A DNA stretch of 64,000 nucleotides from Catenaria anguillulae PL171 (taxonomy: Eukaryota; Blastocladiomycota; Blastocladiomycetes; Blastocladiales; Catenariaceae): positions 620,001 to 684,000 of the forward strand of contig MCFL01000006.1 in the NCBI GenBank assembly GCA_002102555.1, written 5' to 3'. Under the pieces are notes generated by a model, which ran no database searches, was not told the DNA's origin, and saw only the letters and a program-made list of their open reading frames with translations. Positions within the stretch are counted from its first letter, which is position 1. The number at the start of each line of letters is the position of its first letter. The position numbers and the translations under genes are program-made. Of the stretch, positions 31,377 through 42,423 are shown piece after piece.

Positions 31377-33142
31377 ATGGTTCCCATCACCACCATTCTC
31401 GTCCTTTACCTGACCCTCGCGGTCTCGTTCGCCAACACGGAAACTTTTGGTGATTCACACCTGTTTCCCAACCAAACTCCCGCACCGCTCGTCCCGGCCG
31501 CCGCCACTCCAGCTCGAGCGCGTCTGATGGCTGACAACGCAACTCTCCCATTGTACGCGGACCCTTCGGCAGCAACCAAACAATCCTCGGGCAAAGGCAA
31601 GAGCAAGCAACCCGTTGACGACCAGCCCGACTGCCCCAACAAGCAAAACAAGATCATCAACAACGACCTCGGAGTCTCGCCCAACATGCCCACTGTTCCG
31701 TACACGCCGCACATGGACGACAAGATCACGCCGCCTCTGTCGCACTTCAACCCCGTGTTTGGTGCCGAGATTCCAAAGCGCCCAAAATGCAAGCCCAGGC
31801 ACGGCAAGTCGGATGCGAACGCGGGCAAGACCGACAAGGCCGGTAAGGGTCAACAGCTATACGAGCGTGGCCTGTTTGCCCGTGACACGGTCGCCAATGT
31901 CGAATCGGATTTGGACAGGGTCCAGTTTTACTTTGGCCAGCCGCTCGAGCGCAACATCAACCGCTTGCCCAAGCAAGCCGAATTCAAACCTACCCCGTGG
32001 ATCGGGAGTTATTGGCCAGTGTACAAGGTGACTTCGATTGTTTTCTTTGTTTCGTTTCTTGGCCAGAATGCTAACTCTTCAATGTTTGGATCTCCAGGAT
32101 TCCTTGAACGCCCGGTGGGCTCCCAACGAGCTGCCACCCTCGGACAAGTATGCAAAGGCATTTGGTCTCAACGTTGCCCAATTTCGCGATGCCGTTTCGC
32201 GCACCAACGGCATCCTGTCGCAATCTGGCCGGCGTGCGTGCTCGTCCAACCAAGATTGCCGCACACTCAACGATGGGTCCGTGTGCTCCAAACGCGATGG
32301 CGAAATCCGCGGCGTGTGTATTCCGACCTGGTTTGGCATTTGTCATGCATGGGCGCCTGCGTCCATCATGGAGCCCGAGCCAAAATGTCCCGTGACGAGG
32401 AACGGCGTCACATTTCGGCCGTTTGACATCAAGGCACTGTTGACACTTGCGTGGGATGGGGCCAGGGCGCCGACGGTTTTCACAGGTGCACGGTACGTGC
32501 CTGCGCCCAAAACGAATCGTCTCGCGTGCGACAAACGTTTTGCTGACCTGCAACTTGCACTCTTTCAGGTACAATGGACCGGAAAATGCTGCCAAGGACC
32601 GATTCGGCCGCTTCACCGACGCGGCCTACCGCGACCTCAACCCAGGCTTTCTGCACATGTACATGACCAACGTGCTTGGCCGCTTTGGCAAATCGTTTGT
32701 CGTCGACGTGACCGCCTCGGCCGAAGTCTGGAACCAGCCCATCCGCAGCTACCAAGTCGTGCAAGAAAACGTCATGAGCCCACGCAACGCTGCGCGCCGC
32801 TTCTTCAACTCCAACACGTACCCGTTCAACCCGCAGGCCAAGGCCGTGGCGTACGTCAAGACCAAGCTGGCGTGGATTGTGGAGGGCGGCGAGGATGGCG
32901 CGTTGGTGGGAACGCCCAGGATGTACGCGTACACGGCGACCAAAGAGTACGAGTACTTGCTTGAGCTGGATCGTGCCAGTCAGATTATTGGCGGCGAGTG
33001 GGTTGGCCAGAGCATGCAAGACCATCCCGACTTTGCCTGGTTCCCCGGTCAACGGCCAAAGTTGGATACAGTCACGTCAGTTGGGTTGAGTTATCGCAAC
33101 GTCAGGGAGTTGTTGGATGAGTCGATTCGTGGCCGTTGCTAA
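31377..33142 (+). CDS. Secreted transglutaminase elicitor (PEP-13 type), copy 3, intact
   Basis: Exons 31377-32027, 32098-32492 and 32569-33142 splice in phase to 539 residues. Signal peptide M-V-P-I-T-T-I-L-V-L-Y-L-T-L-A-V, then a Lys/Pro-rich propeptide-like region. Family core: V-Q-F-Y-F-G-Q-P-L, P-T-P-W-I-G-S-Y-W-P-V-Y, D-K-Y-A-K-A-F-G-L, C-I-P-T-W-F-G-I-C-H-A-W-A-P with candidate nucleophile Cys299, P-F-D-I-K-A-L-L-T, G-R-F-T-D-A-A-Y-R-D-L-N-P-G-F, F-V-V-D-V-T-A-S-A-E and, at residues 402-414, V-W-N-Q-P-I-R-S-Y-Q-V-V-Q in the PEP-13 position (Trp and Pro kept). In Phytophthora this enzyme is a secreted wall transglutaminase recognised by plants. Neither intron position matches the single intron of copy 1. 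Likely secreted and Ca-dependent by family; not shown here. Confidence 0.95.
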
Positions 33143-33616
33143 GTATTTCCTCGGTTGGCTGTCATTTTCGTTGACATAGAGTAAATGTCGCAAGTCATAT
33201 GTATCAATAGATCAGCCTCACTTCTTTTTTGTGTCCAGCTCGACTTTCTCAAACAAAATTGGTCGGCCATGAGCGAGACTTGCCCATTGGGGACACCCAA
33301 GGTCAGTGCCAATGGTACCGGCCAGATGCAGAGGCGCTGGTGGTAGTGGGAAAGAATTGGAAATAGCAACTAATGAATGTATGGTCTTGGGAGCCGGAGA
33401 GCAAGCAAAACAGGGGAAACGAGGCAAAACGAGTGAGGGCAAGGACATGGAACACAAATACAGCGCGCGCGACTGGCATGGGAAAACTAGGAAACAAGGG
33501 CTGATGTACAATCGCAACAAGGGAGATACGTAACACGGAGATAAGGAGCACACGCCATGGGAAATGGGCGAGAACGATCGGGCAACAGGGGAAGGAATGA
33601 GGCGAGAGATCGTTGC
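33143..33616. other. Convergent intergenic region
   Basis: 3' flanks of elicitor copy 3 and GAR1. No gene or repeat seen. Confidence 0.4.
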
Positions 33617-34476
33617 TTAGTCTACAAGCATACAGAGAAAGTGTTGGATCAGTCAAGCGCCTGGTCCGTCCCGAGAAATTGAGGGTGCAAGGAAAGCTAC
33701 GTACATCCACCACGGCCACGACCGCGACCGCGGCCACCACGGTCACCGCCGCCACGACCGCCACGGAACCCTCCGCGATCACCGCCAAATCCGCCGCGAC
33801 CGCCGCCAAAGCCACCACGACCGCCGCCGCGACCACCGGCCGAGAATCCGCCACGGCCGCCACGTGCACCGCCACGGCCGCCGCGAGCACCGCCACGGCC
33901 ACCGGCGCCGCCAGCACCCCCGCGCTTGGCAACCTTGCCGCCCTGGACCTTGGGCTTGGGCAAGAAGCGCTCGAGCGGCAACAACTTGTCGTCACCAATG
34001 AACACCTTGTCGTTTTGCTTGAACGAGGCAGCTTGCATGCCCTCGGCCATCTTGACGGTGAAGTAAACCTCGTTCATGGGGCCGAGGATCTCGTCCACCT
34101 TGCCGATTTGCGTCTTGTTCTCGAGGTAGATGGGGGCGTTGAAGTAAGGGATCTTGGCGTGGGTCGATTTGCAGACCATGTCACCTTCGCAAGCGTGCAT
34201 GAAGGCACCCATTTCTGAATGAAGACATCATAAGGTTATTGTGTAAGGATAAGTAAGAATCGTTCTGCAAAGGCCGGCAAATGTGTGCGTAAAGTACGAA
34301 CCAACAATCTCGGACGAGCCCTGGTCCCGGTCGCCATAACCACCGCCAAAGCCGCCACGACCGCCACCGAATCCACCACGGGAGCCACCGCGGGAGCCGC
34401 CACGGCCGCCACGTCCACGGTCACCACCGCCGAATCCGCCACGAGAGCCGCCGCGAGAGCCGCCACGGAAAGACAT
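33617..34476 (-). CDS. GAR1: H/ACA snoRNP subunit Gar1
   Basis: Exons (minus order) 34302-34476, 34214-33705 and 33621-33617 give 229 residues. Gar1 is a core protein of box H/ACA particles that pseudouridylate rRNA in the nucleolus. The N-terminal and C-terminal glycine-arginine-rich arms flank the conserved core: [58 protein letters not shown]. The last coding exon is only five bases: splicing T|AC-TAA gives a terminal Tyr and stop, whereas reading through gives C-T-stop. The donor GTACGT and acceptor TTGTAG support the intron. Intact. Confidence 0.95.
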
Positions 34477-34954
34477 GATTGCTGGAATTGCCGAAAAAAA
34501 AGTGTCGGGTTGAAGGTATTGGTGGGCTCGCTCGTCGAAGAATCGTGCGTGCGTGCTCTTACTTTGCGTTGGCGTGTGTGAATCCGTTGCAATACGTGCG
34601 TGTCATCGAGCCTTTGCGTGGCCATGCAAGCTCAGATGGTCACAGCCAGAGACGCAGATGGACGAATGGCCGCATTTCATAATCACGTGAGCGCGTGTGC
34701 TCCGTCTCTCTCTGAATCCGATTTTTGCTTGCCCTCAACACCATTCCGAACAACGGTGAACGTTGGGCAGCTTCAACTGAATGCCATCTATGACATTGTG
34801 CCATGGACCGAGCGACTTGACGCATTAGCCCGCTATCTCCGTCACTGCGTCTCATCCGCCGCTCCCGACATACATACCGCCCCACCACGGTCTATCGTCC
34901 CGCCTGTCGATCCTGCATCCTTCGCTCAATCTCAAGAAGACAGCTGGAATCAAC
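34477..34954. promoter_or_regulatory. Divergent region between GAR1 and the mitochondrial S6 gene
   Basis: 478 bp between opposite start codons. It must include both promoters; an upstream open frame (34600-34995) is judged to be chance because it overlaps the S6 start in another frame. Confidence 0.4.
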
Positions 34955-35620
34955 ATGCCGCTTTACGAACTCGTTGCCATTTCCCGCAAGAGTGATGTAT
35001 GTACCGCTCAACCAACACCCGCCTCTCAGCCCGCCCGCTCCATCCAATCAACTTGCTCTCCCGGCTGTCTAGAGAGTAACCGGTCTGACCGATCGTCTCT
35101 ACTTGCATCCCCACTCATCCACCAATAGGCGATCACCCGGCCCCTCCTCAAACAGCTGGCTCTCTCCGTCATTCACCGCGGCGGCGTTGTCCGCTCCCTC
35201 AACAACCTCCGTGCCGGGGCACTGCCCTACCGGATCAAGGCCCACCAAGAGTACCACACGGAAGGCCAATACTTTACCATGGTGTTTGACGCAGCACCCA
35301 CTGAAATCCCGACACTCACCCGGCAACTGCAGCTCGACTCGCGCGTGATTCGCGCAACCGTTGTCAAGGTCGGCACCACGCTCGAGCAAACGTCAGGCTT
35401 GCCGCAGTCGTACTTGGACGCCATTGGGTTCCCGAACCAGGAGAGCCAGGGCCAGCGGTTGAGGCGGTTGGGTAAAGTGCCCGAAAAGCCGTGGAAGGGC
35501 ACAAGGCACGAGTGGTTGGCGGTTGCAGGCGTCCAGCCCGCAAAGCATGTCAAGCACGAGACGGTTGTGCCAGCTGCTGAGGAGAGTGGCGAGCAAGTGG
35601 TTGCACCGGCCAGTGTGTAG
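34955..35620 (+). CDS. MRP17: Mitochondrial small-subunit ribosomal protein bS6m
   Basis: Exon 1 (34955-34996) encodes M-P-L-Y-E-L-V-A-I-S-R-K-S-D, the S6 first strand; a 132-bp intron (GTATGT..AATAG) is followed by exon 2 (35129-35620), total 177 residues. The second exon carries the S6 fold: L-A-L-S-V-I-H-R-G-G-V-V-R-S-L-N-N-L-R, A-L-P-Y-R-I-K-A-H, Y-H-T-E-G-Q-Y-F-T-M-V-F-D and L-D-S-R-V-I-R-A-T-V-V-K-V, which match the G-x-x-x-L-P-Y-x-I and D-x-x-V-I-R elements of the family. The C-terminal extension is typical of fungal mitochondrial forms. Acts in the mitoribosome 30S-like subunit. Confidence 0.9.
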
Positions 35621-36156
35621 ATGATTTCTGTACTGTTTTGCTAGTTTCTCTTCATACTCCTACCTGTACATGTTTATGCTCCAAGCGTTTGGCCATGTGC
35701 AGTGACAGAGTACCGAAACTGGGTTTGTTTTGCTGCACATTGTGTGTTACTTTGAGTGATGAGTCCATTCCAAACCATTACCAAGTCTTTCCACAAAGAT
35801 TTTTTACGATTGGCAAAGACATGGTCATAGATTCACACCGCCCAAGTCACCCAAAGCAAGAGCGGCCGGCCAGGGAAGGCTCACAAGGGAACAAGTGCAA
35901 CACCACGAGTGTTGTTCACGGTGCAGCTTGGCCGTCAAGCCTTCCACTTTTGGCGCGCTGTTGCCTGCCGCAACAGGGCACCACTTTTCGACTCTATCCG
36001 ATTGCATTCGTTTTTGCTTTTCACGCACTTGGTTGCGACTTTAAAACCCAGGCGCAACCTCGGTTCACTGTCAGCGCTCACCCACATGTCATAACTCAAG
36101 AGCCAACGCCAACTCCACCCGCAAACCAGCTACGTATACTCTACACACGCACCACA
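35621..36156. promoter_or_regulatory. Upstream region of a C2 gene
   Basis: 535 bp; GACTTTAAAACCCAGG at about 36037-36052 is a TATA-like site about 110 bp before ATG 36157. Nothing else recognised. Confidence 0.35.
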
Positions 36157-36734
36157 ATGTCCGCATCCGGCAAACCCATCTACGGCCACCTCGAAGTCAC
36201 TGTTCTCGAAGCGCGCGACCTTCGCAACAAGGAGCTGCTCTTTGGCAAGAACGACCCTTACGTCGAGCTGCAACTTGGCGCGAGCAAGGTCGAGACCAAG
36301 GTGCACAAGGACGGCGGGTCGGCCGGCGTGTGGAACGAAACGCATGTACTCGAGTTCCCTGAGGGCATTGTCGCCCTCGACGTCAACGTGTACGATGAGG
36401 ACAGGCTCAAGCTCGACGATTTGATTGGTCGGGTCGAGATTCTGTTGCACGAGACGGTCGAAAAGGGCATGACCGAGGGCTGGTTTGACTTGCAGAACCG
36501 CAGGGCCAACAAGCAGGCCGGTCGGATTCATTTGAAGTTGAGGTTCATTCCGCAGGTGCGTGTCTCCACCTCTAGATGCTGGTCTTCCTTTTCTGGTCAC
36601 TCTCATTGGCGGCTGACCTCGTGTGATGATATTCTTAGCCTGGCCGCTTTGTCCGCCTTCCCACTTTCACGGCCTACCCAACTGGCCACACGGCGAGCAC
36701 GCATGGCCCCTTGCCGTACCCGACCGGCGCATAA
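36157..36734 (+). CDS. Single C2-domain protein, canonical calcium loops
   Basis: Exons 36157-36555 and 36639-36734 give 164 residues. C2 elements in order: G-H-L-E-V-T-V-L-E-A-R-D-L, G-K-N-D-P-Y-V-E-L-Q-L, V-W-N-E-T-H-V-L-E-F, L-D-V-N-V-Y-D-E-D-R-L-K-L-D-D-L-I-G, W-F-D-L-Q-N-R, I-H-L-K-L-R-F. Loop 1 (N-D-P-Y) and loop 3 (D-E-D...D-D) carry the acidic ligands for calcium, so calcium-dependent phospholipid binding is expected. The short second exon adds a Pro/Tyr/Gly tail (F-T-A-Y-P-T-G-H) and no membrane segment, unlike its relatives at 43-45 kb. Intact. Confidence 0.9.
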
Positions 36735-36962
36735 GTTACTCCCTGCTGTCGACCAATCGCAACCAATCCACATTTTTGCCTGTCTGCCTTGCATTCAAGG
36801 GTTTTTTTTTTCCTTGTGTCCATCCATCTCTCTTCGTTGTGTCTACATCCTTGCTGCGCAACCACCACTTGCGACGTTGCCGCCCCTGCTCCTTGCTCTT
36901 TTGCCAACAAAGAATATTTATACAAACATCAATAAATACATGTCTACCACTTCATCAATCGT

Positions 36963-38110
36963 TTACACCTTGACCCCCAACTTTTCCAAATCCCGAACCG
37001 TCTCGTCTGGCTCATTTGCGCTCTGCTGTGCGAAAAACTCGACCAATCCATCCACACCCAACTTCTTGTCGCCCGGCGCACCGCCAAACATATCAATGAA
37101 CTGGTAACAGAAGGCAAGCGGCGGGGCAGCGCCATTGAGCAGCTTGATAAACTCGCGCAAGTCATGCGCGGTCCACTTGCCGTCCTTGTCCATGTCAAAC
37201 TTGTTGAAGACACGGTGCAGCGCTTGGGCAATGTGTGGGCGAAGCGTTGGCGGGTGCAAGGAGGAGAGCAGCGGGGTGGATTTGGAGCGAGTCGAGAGAG
37301 CCAGAGTGATTTTGGCGTGCAGGTCTGTGCAATTGTGGTGATGAGATGAGATGAGGAGGACAAGAGCATATCCAAGACAAGACAAGGGAAAAGGACTTGG
37401 ACGAACCGTTGAGGTCATCAAAGTCTGGATCCAAAGCCAGCCCAAACTCGGCTACCTCGAGCGCCAAAGGCAACAAGTCGACAATCGAGCACGCAAATGC
37501 CAGCAAATGTGCAATTCCTGGATGGAACGGGTACTCGGCAAGCACGCGCAAGCCAAGCGTGACACCCTGGATCATGGCTTCCGGGTTGCCCGACGATTCA
37601 AAGGCGGCCATAGCCTCAAATGCAGCCTTGGCCAGCTCGAACGTGGCGGCATCCAGTTCGGGGAGGTGGCCCGCTGAGGAGTGCGAGAGAGCCGCAAGTT
37701 GCGCAGACAGGCCAGCGCGGTGGCTGCTTCTTCTTCTTCTCCATCCGTCTCTTCGGGTTCATCCGAGTCGGATAGGGAGGCGGCAGCTGTTTTAGCAAGT
37801 GCAGAGTACATGGTGTGGTAATGGGTAAACAGCTTGTGAGCTTGGCCATCCAAGCCAGTATCGAGCGGGCCAATGACGGGCGTAATCAGGGCTTGTATCC
37901 GCAGGGGATTGACGGGAAAGTGGTCGTTGAGGAGGGCGGTCCATAGTGCATGGTTTTCCCGGCGAGCTGGGAGCGGGCGGCCGAGCAAGAGGCCGACAGA
38001 TTGACGAGCGAGGCGACATCGCGTGGCGGGCCAGGCGGGCGGCGATGGCGGGGTGGCCGAGCAGCTCCGTGGCCAGGTGCCCGAGGAGGTGGAGGCGGAC
38101 GGTCCGACAT
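36963..38110 (-). CDS. F-box-like protein with C-terminal EF-hand
   Basis: ATG 38110 opens M-S-D-R-P-P-P. F-box-like sense follows in shifting frames: L-G-H-L-A-T-E-L-L-G-H-P-A-I-A-A-R-L, then S-L-V-N-L-S-A-S-C, then L-W-T-A-L-L-N-D-H-F-P, the usual order of F-box landmarks. The middle has an acidic insert and A-A-F-E-S-S-G-N-P-E-A-M-I-Q-G. An 82-bp intron (37325-37406) keeps phase (D-D-L-N-D-L-H-A). The last exon carries a canonical EF-hand loop, D-M-D-K-D-G-K-W-T-A-H-D, plus a possible second degenerate one. At least three one-base shifts occur before 37610. F-box proteins recruit SCF-ligase substrates; pairing with calcium sensing is inferred. Confidence 0.6.
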
Positions 38111-38521
38111 GTTGCTATGGTGCATTGAAAATGAAAACAGTGAGGGCGATGAAGAGGGGGCAAACTCGCCTGGATTGATGCCATGACTATTGCCCATTGA
38201 CCATATTGACCAGATTGACCATAATACTGATTGACCATTGACCAGCAGGAGGATGATGGATGCACTCGGATCCATCGGTGGCCCCAATGTGAGCCCGAAC
38301 TTGCTTGCGATTTCAATTGCCCGTGTGTGCTTGGAATATTATTGTCGTACAGAACATACTCTCAGCATTTGACACTTGCATTCGACCCTGTGCAATTTCT
38401 CCCATAACCCATTCGTTATATTAGTTGGGCCATCGTTCGTCACAGACCCCCCTCACTTCGCAAGCTCACCCCCACACCATCTGGCATTCAGGCCTCTCGC
38501 ATTCAAGTCCCAGCATCAGCA
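38111..38521. promoter_or_regulatory. Divergent intergenic region
   Basis: 410 bp between the F-box/EF-hand gene and a small membrane-protein gene. A tandem of TTGACCATA/TTGACCAG-like words lies at 38196-38245. TTATATTAG at 38412-38420 is TATA-like for the plus gene. Confidence 0.4.
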
Positions 38522-39041
38522 ATGAGCTCTTCGGAACAGCGCGAACGCAAACCAACCCCCTGGACAGACCCCAACACGGTCGATCCACGCCTCAAGGAGC
38601 GCTTCCGCCGGCGAGTCCTCAATGCCGAGTCCTCCACCGCCCCTCCGCCATGGACCCGCAAACTGCATGCCTTTTCCATCGTCTTGACCGCAGGTACTTT
38701 TTGACAGAAGAATGTCCCGCACCTTTGCCTGAGGGCATTGAAAAGCTAATAAAGCTTGATCACCAAAACAATCGCTAGCTGCTGGATTCTATTCCGTGTT
38801 CTACGCTGACTTTGGGTCGCAGGAGCATGTGTTCTCTCCCGTACGGTCTTTCCGCTCTCTGATTTGAACCGTGCCATTTTCTCTTGTTTCATTGCTTGCT
38901 CGCTCGGCACTCACTTCTGGTTCGGACTTTTTGATTTCGTACTCATAGCTGAGGAGGTGGTACTTTGCCAAAGTCGATTCATTCACGTCGCTGTCAAAGG
39001 AGGATCTCGAAGAGTTGCGTCAGCGCAAGAAACTGCCGTAA
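38522..39041 (+). CDS. Small single-span membrane protein
   Basis: Exons 38522-38693, 38779-38840 and 38949-39041 splice in phase to 108 residues. The N-terminus is polar and basic (R-L-K-E-R-F-R-R-R), followed by one hydrophobic segment spanning the first junction (A-F-S-I-V-L-T-A-A-A-G-F-Y-S-V-F-Y-A-D-F-G) and a basic, charged tail (L-R-R-W-Y-F-A-K-V-D). The size and the short helix with flanking basic residues are common among mitochondrial inner-membrane assembly factors, but I do not recognise the family. All three exons have clean GT..AG borders. Confidence 0.7.
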
Positions 39042-39448
39042 ATGTAAGTGAGTCGGGTATATTTTAGAATCATCAACGTATCAAAGCAACAACTGAAAAG
39101 AACTGAGCAAGTCATTTGAAGAAAATAAGACGCGCCAAAGAGCAATAGATCAAGGAATCCAACCAAGCGGAATCTCAAGCCAAAACGGTAGCATGAAACG
39201 CAAAACCGAGCAATCAAGCACCATCATCAGCTGACACATCGTCCAAGTGCTCCTCTCCCGTCTCCCCCAGCTCAACCATGGGCAACGGCGGCCGCCCGCT
39301 CGCAGTCCTTGTTCGTGTCCTGGTGCGCGTCCGCTCTCGCTCAGTCCCATTGGCCACCTTCTTCCCCGCGCGTTTACGACGACGGCCTTCCCTGGCTCCT
39401 CACCGCCACTCTCCTCACTGCCCGTCCCGCCCTGTAAATCCTGTAACC
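39042..39448. other. Convergent intergenic region
   Basis: Between the small membrane-protein gene and the end of CEP78. No feature recognised; low-complexity open frames on the plus strand are not protein-like. Confidence 0.35.
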
Positions 39449-42423
39449 TCAACGGCGGCGACTGCTCTCTCGCGCCCCTCGCCAATGCCTCTCCCTTCCA
39501 TCCTCGGGCCCAACTTGCCGCTCGCGCTCGACCGCCTCGCTCTCAACGACCCGAGGATCATCCACTTCGCCGGCCTTGCACCTTCCCGCAATCTCATGGA
39601 CCCACTGGTCCACGTGCGCCACGCGCCGCATCATGTCTGGATGCTTGTCCCACCAGCGGCGGTCCAGGGCCGTGGCCATGGCCTCGAGCTTGTTGAGTGA
39701 TTCCGTGATCACGGGCGGCGCAACCACACGTGCCGATGCACCAGACGTGGGTGTTGTGGATTGAACGACCAAGGACCACCGCGCACGCACGACTTGGCGC
39801 GCGCGTGGTGCACGTCCCAGGCCGACGTCGCGGATTTCAGTTGCGCGTGGATGGATTTGAGGGTGGTGACAACGGTCGAGTACGAGGGCGAGGGCAAGGG
39901 TGACGAGGACCGGATGGGCGAGGCCGCCTGATGGTGCGGAGGGGAGGGTTCGGCAGGCACAAGGGGTGGGCGAACTGCAATCGATGCCACGCGTTGGTGT
40001 ACGGGCGTCATGGGAGGCCCTGATTGGCCAACAAGTGTGGCGGGCCGACCCGTTTGGACAATGCGGTGGTCGTCATGGGCCGGCCCAGACTTGGAGACTG
40101 GTAAAACGCGCCACCTTGCGCATCGAGCACCTGTCCGTTGGGACCGACCATCCACCGACGTTGCTGCTGCTGATATAGGTCCGGTTCCTCAATGAATGGG
40201 CGATCCATATCCGCCGCCGCGGGCGCGTGCATGTACGCCTCGGGATGCGCTTGCTGCGTGTACAAGTTGGGTATCCCTGCAACAGATCCTTGTGGATGGA
40301 CATGTTGCTCCATGAAAGGCCGATTCAAGTTTGCCGGATGAACGGGTAGGTGCATGTACGCCTGTTGGTCGTACAGGTTCGGAAGCCCAGCAAGCGGTGG
40401 GCCGCGTATGTCTGGTTGATCCACGAATGGTCGGCCTACGTTTGTGTGCGGATGCGTGTCCCGTGCTGGATGATGATGCAGTTCGTAGTGGTTGGGCACA
40501 GGTATGCTTGGCCCGGTTTGGTACAGCACCTGCGGAGCGTCTTGATACTCGACGACGCCTCCACCGACGGTCGACGCGCGCGACCTTGCTCCCACATTAC
40601 CCGCCGGCGAGTCCTCCAATGCATGCTTCAACACAACGTGCTCCAAGGCATTCACCTTGTCTGCCAACGCCTGATTCTTGACCACCAGTTCCTCGAGCTG
40701 CACAACGTCGACGACCGGATGCCACCCTTGCGGCGACATGCCCGTGTGTCCCTTCTTGCTGGCGCTCGACGCCTTTTTCGTATCGGCGCCGCCCGCAGCT
40801 ACTGTAGGCAGCTGCGAAATGCCTGCTGGCCGCCACGCGGGCCGCGGCACTTGCACTCCAGCCCCAGCCGCTGCCGCGTGTGCCGACTTGACAGGCGACT
40901 TTGCCACATGTGGCACAGCATACCTGGTCGTTGCCACCGCCGACTTGACTTTGGGCACGCGCGGCGGTGCATTGGCGCCTTGCGCCAAACTCGCCTCGAG
41001 CGGATGCACGCCATCGGGAATCCAGGCCAGCTCTGGATCCTTGAGGTTGTCAGTGCCCGCAAGTGCAAGCACTTTGGCAATCCACTCGTGGTCGGCATCA
41101 GCATTGTTGCGCACATCAAGGGCAACGGCACCGGGCACGTCCTGGAGCACGAGCCATGCGGCTTCGAGCCCGGCATTGGTCAGCTTGGTGAATTGCAGGT
41201 CAATGGCCGCCACGCCCACGTCGGATTGCAGAGCGTCGAGCAGGTAGTAGAGGCCCGTGTCTGCAAGCGGGTTGCAGCACAGGTTGACGCGTTTGAGAAA
41301 GGGTCGGGTCGGGGAGGTGGTGAGCGACGAGGAAGCGTAGGCAGAATCGATGGATTTCTTGGAGGTGGTGCGCAGAAGGTGTGGGAAGGCAGATTCCATG
41401 CGGCGGACAGATTGAGACTGGGGATAAGAAACAGGTTACCGGGTGAGGCCAAGAGTACATGCGAGTCAAGAAAAAGGAAATGAGTGGTACCTTGAGTGCG
41501 TCGGCGAGAAGTGCTGCCGAGGCATGTGTAAGGAGATTGTCCGAGAGATCCAAGATCGTGAGTGAGCTGGATGATTTGATTGCGTATTCAATTTCTACTC
41601 ACGGCACAGAGCATGGGTCAGGGTACACGATCCACAAACGAGAGCATGGAGCACAAAGATGAAGGCCTTTTGACGAACCGCGGAACCCTTGGTCACCAAT
41701 TTCGCACCGTGATAACGATAAATAGCTCAGCGAGTGACTCTTTGCTACGGCAGCTGCAAGCAAGCGAACGCAAGACGGGTGAAGAATGATGCCGGCGAGC
41801 GTGAGCGACGAAAGTTGCTTGCAGTGACGCATAGCGGTTGATATGGATCTAACCAGTCATCACGTGTTAATGAGATAGCCATGGCTACAAATGCAATGAA
41901 TATGTGGTAAAACATACTTCATCAACGGCTCGGTGATTTCCATGTGAAGAACGAGTGGAATCTTGTTCTTGAATGAGTCTCGTGCCTTGTTGACGTCGGT
42001 TGTTGAGCGCAATCGAAGCAACTGTGCCTTGCCTGTCATATGTCTGTCCAACGTCAAGAAACCTACATGCCAGGCGACCATGAGGGCTATGAAAAGAGTT
42101 GACGTACGCTCATGCCACCAAGTACTCCACAGACACAACCCGCGCAAGTCATTTGCAGAGACGAGCGACCCAATCAACAAGTCCCAATCGTAGTCGGTGA
42201 CGACCTTGTCGCAGGGCACACGCAGCGTGCCCGTGGCAAAGAAGTTTGGCGTGAGCAAGCACGACAAAGGATAGCTCTTGGTGGACGAGCATTGGCGCCG
42301 GTACACGTCGGCAAAAGCGCCGAGTTTACTCGACTTCGGTGCTGCGGTCGGTGCGGAAGTGGTGGAAGGCATGTGGCCGTGGCTACCCACAAGGGTTGGC
42401 GCGGATTTTGTTCTTGCTGGCAT
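39449..42423 (-). CDS. CEP78: Centrosomal protein CEP78-like
   Basis: ATG 42423. The N-terminal exon has the CEP78 head (A-F-A-D-V-Y-R-R-Q-C..., D-W-D-L-L-I-G-S-L). Then leucine-rich repeats spread over several exons: S-L-T-L-A-G-I-I-L-H, L-S-Y-L-S-L-S-R-C-E-I-G-D-Q-G, L-D-L-S-D-N-L-L-T, L-K-R-V-N-L-C-C-N-P-L-A-D-T-G, I-D-L-Q-F-T-K-L-T-N-A-G and A-L-D-V-R-N-N, closely following the repeat order of animal CEP78 (L-N-C-N, L-D-L-Q-Q-C-G-L-T-N-E-G, L-D-I-R-K-N-P). A coiled-coil segment follows (Q-L-E-E-L-V-V-K-N-Q-A-L-A-D-K-V-N-A-L-E), then a Pro/Tyr-rich repeat and a helical C-terminus. CEP78 works at centrioles and basal bodies and is lost from non-flagellated fungi. Frame shifts near 40012 and 39790. 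Exact exon borders between 41400 and 42100 are not settled. Confidence 0.75.

Noticed and set aside
33613-34218. 201-codon Ala/Thr-rich plus-strand frame
   Set aside because: Exact antisense of the Gly/Arg codons of GAR1.
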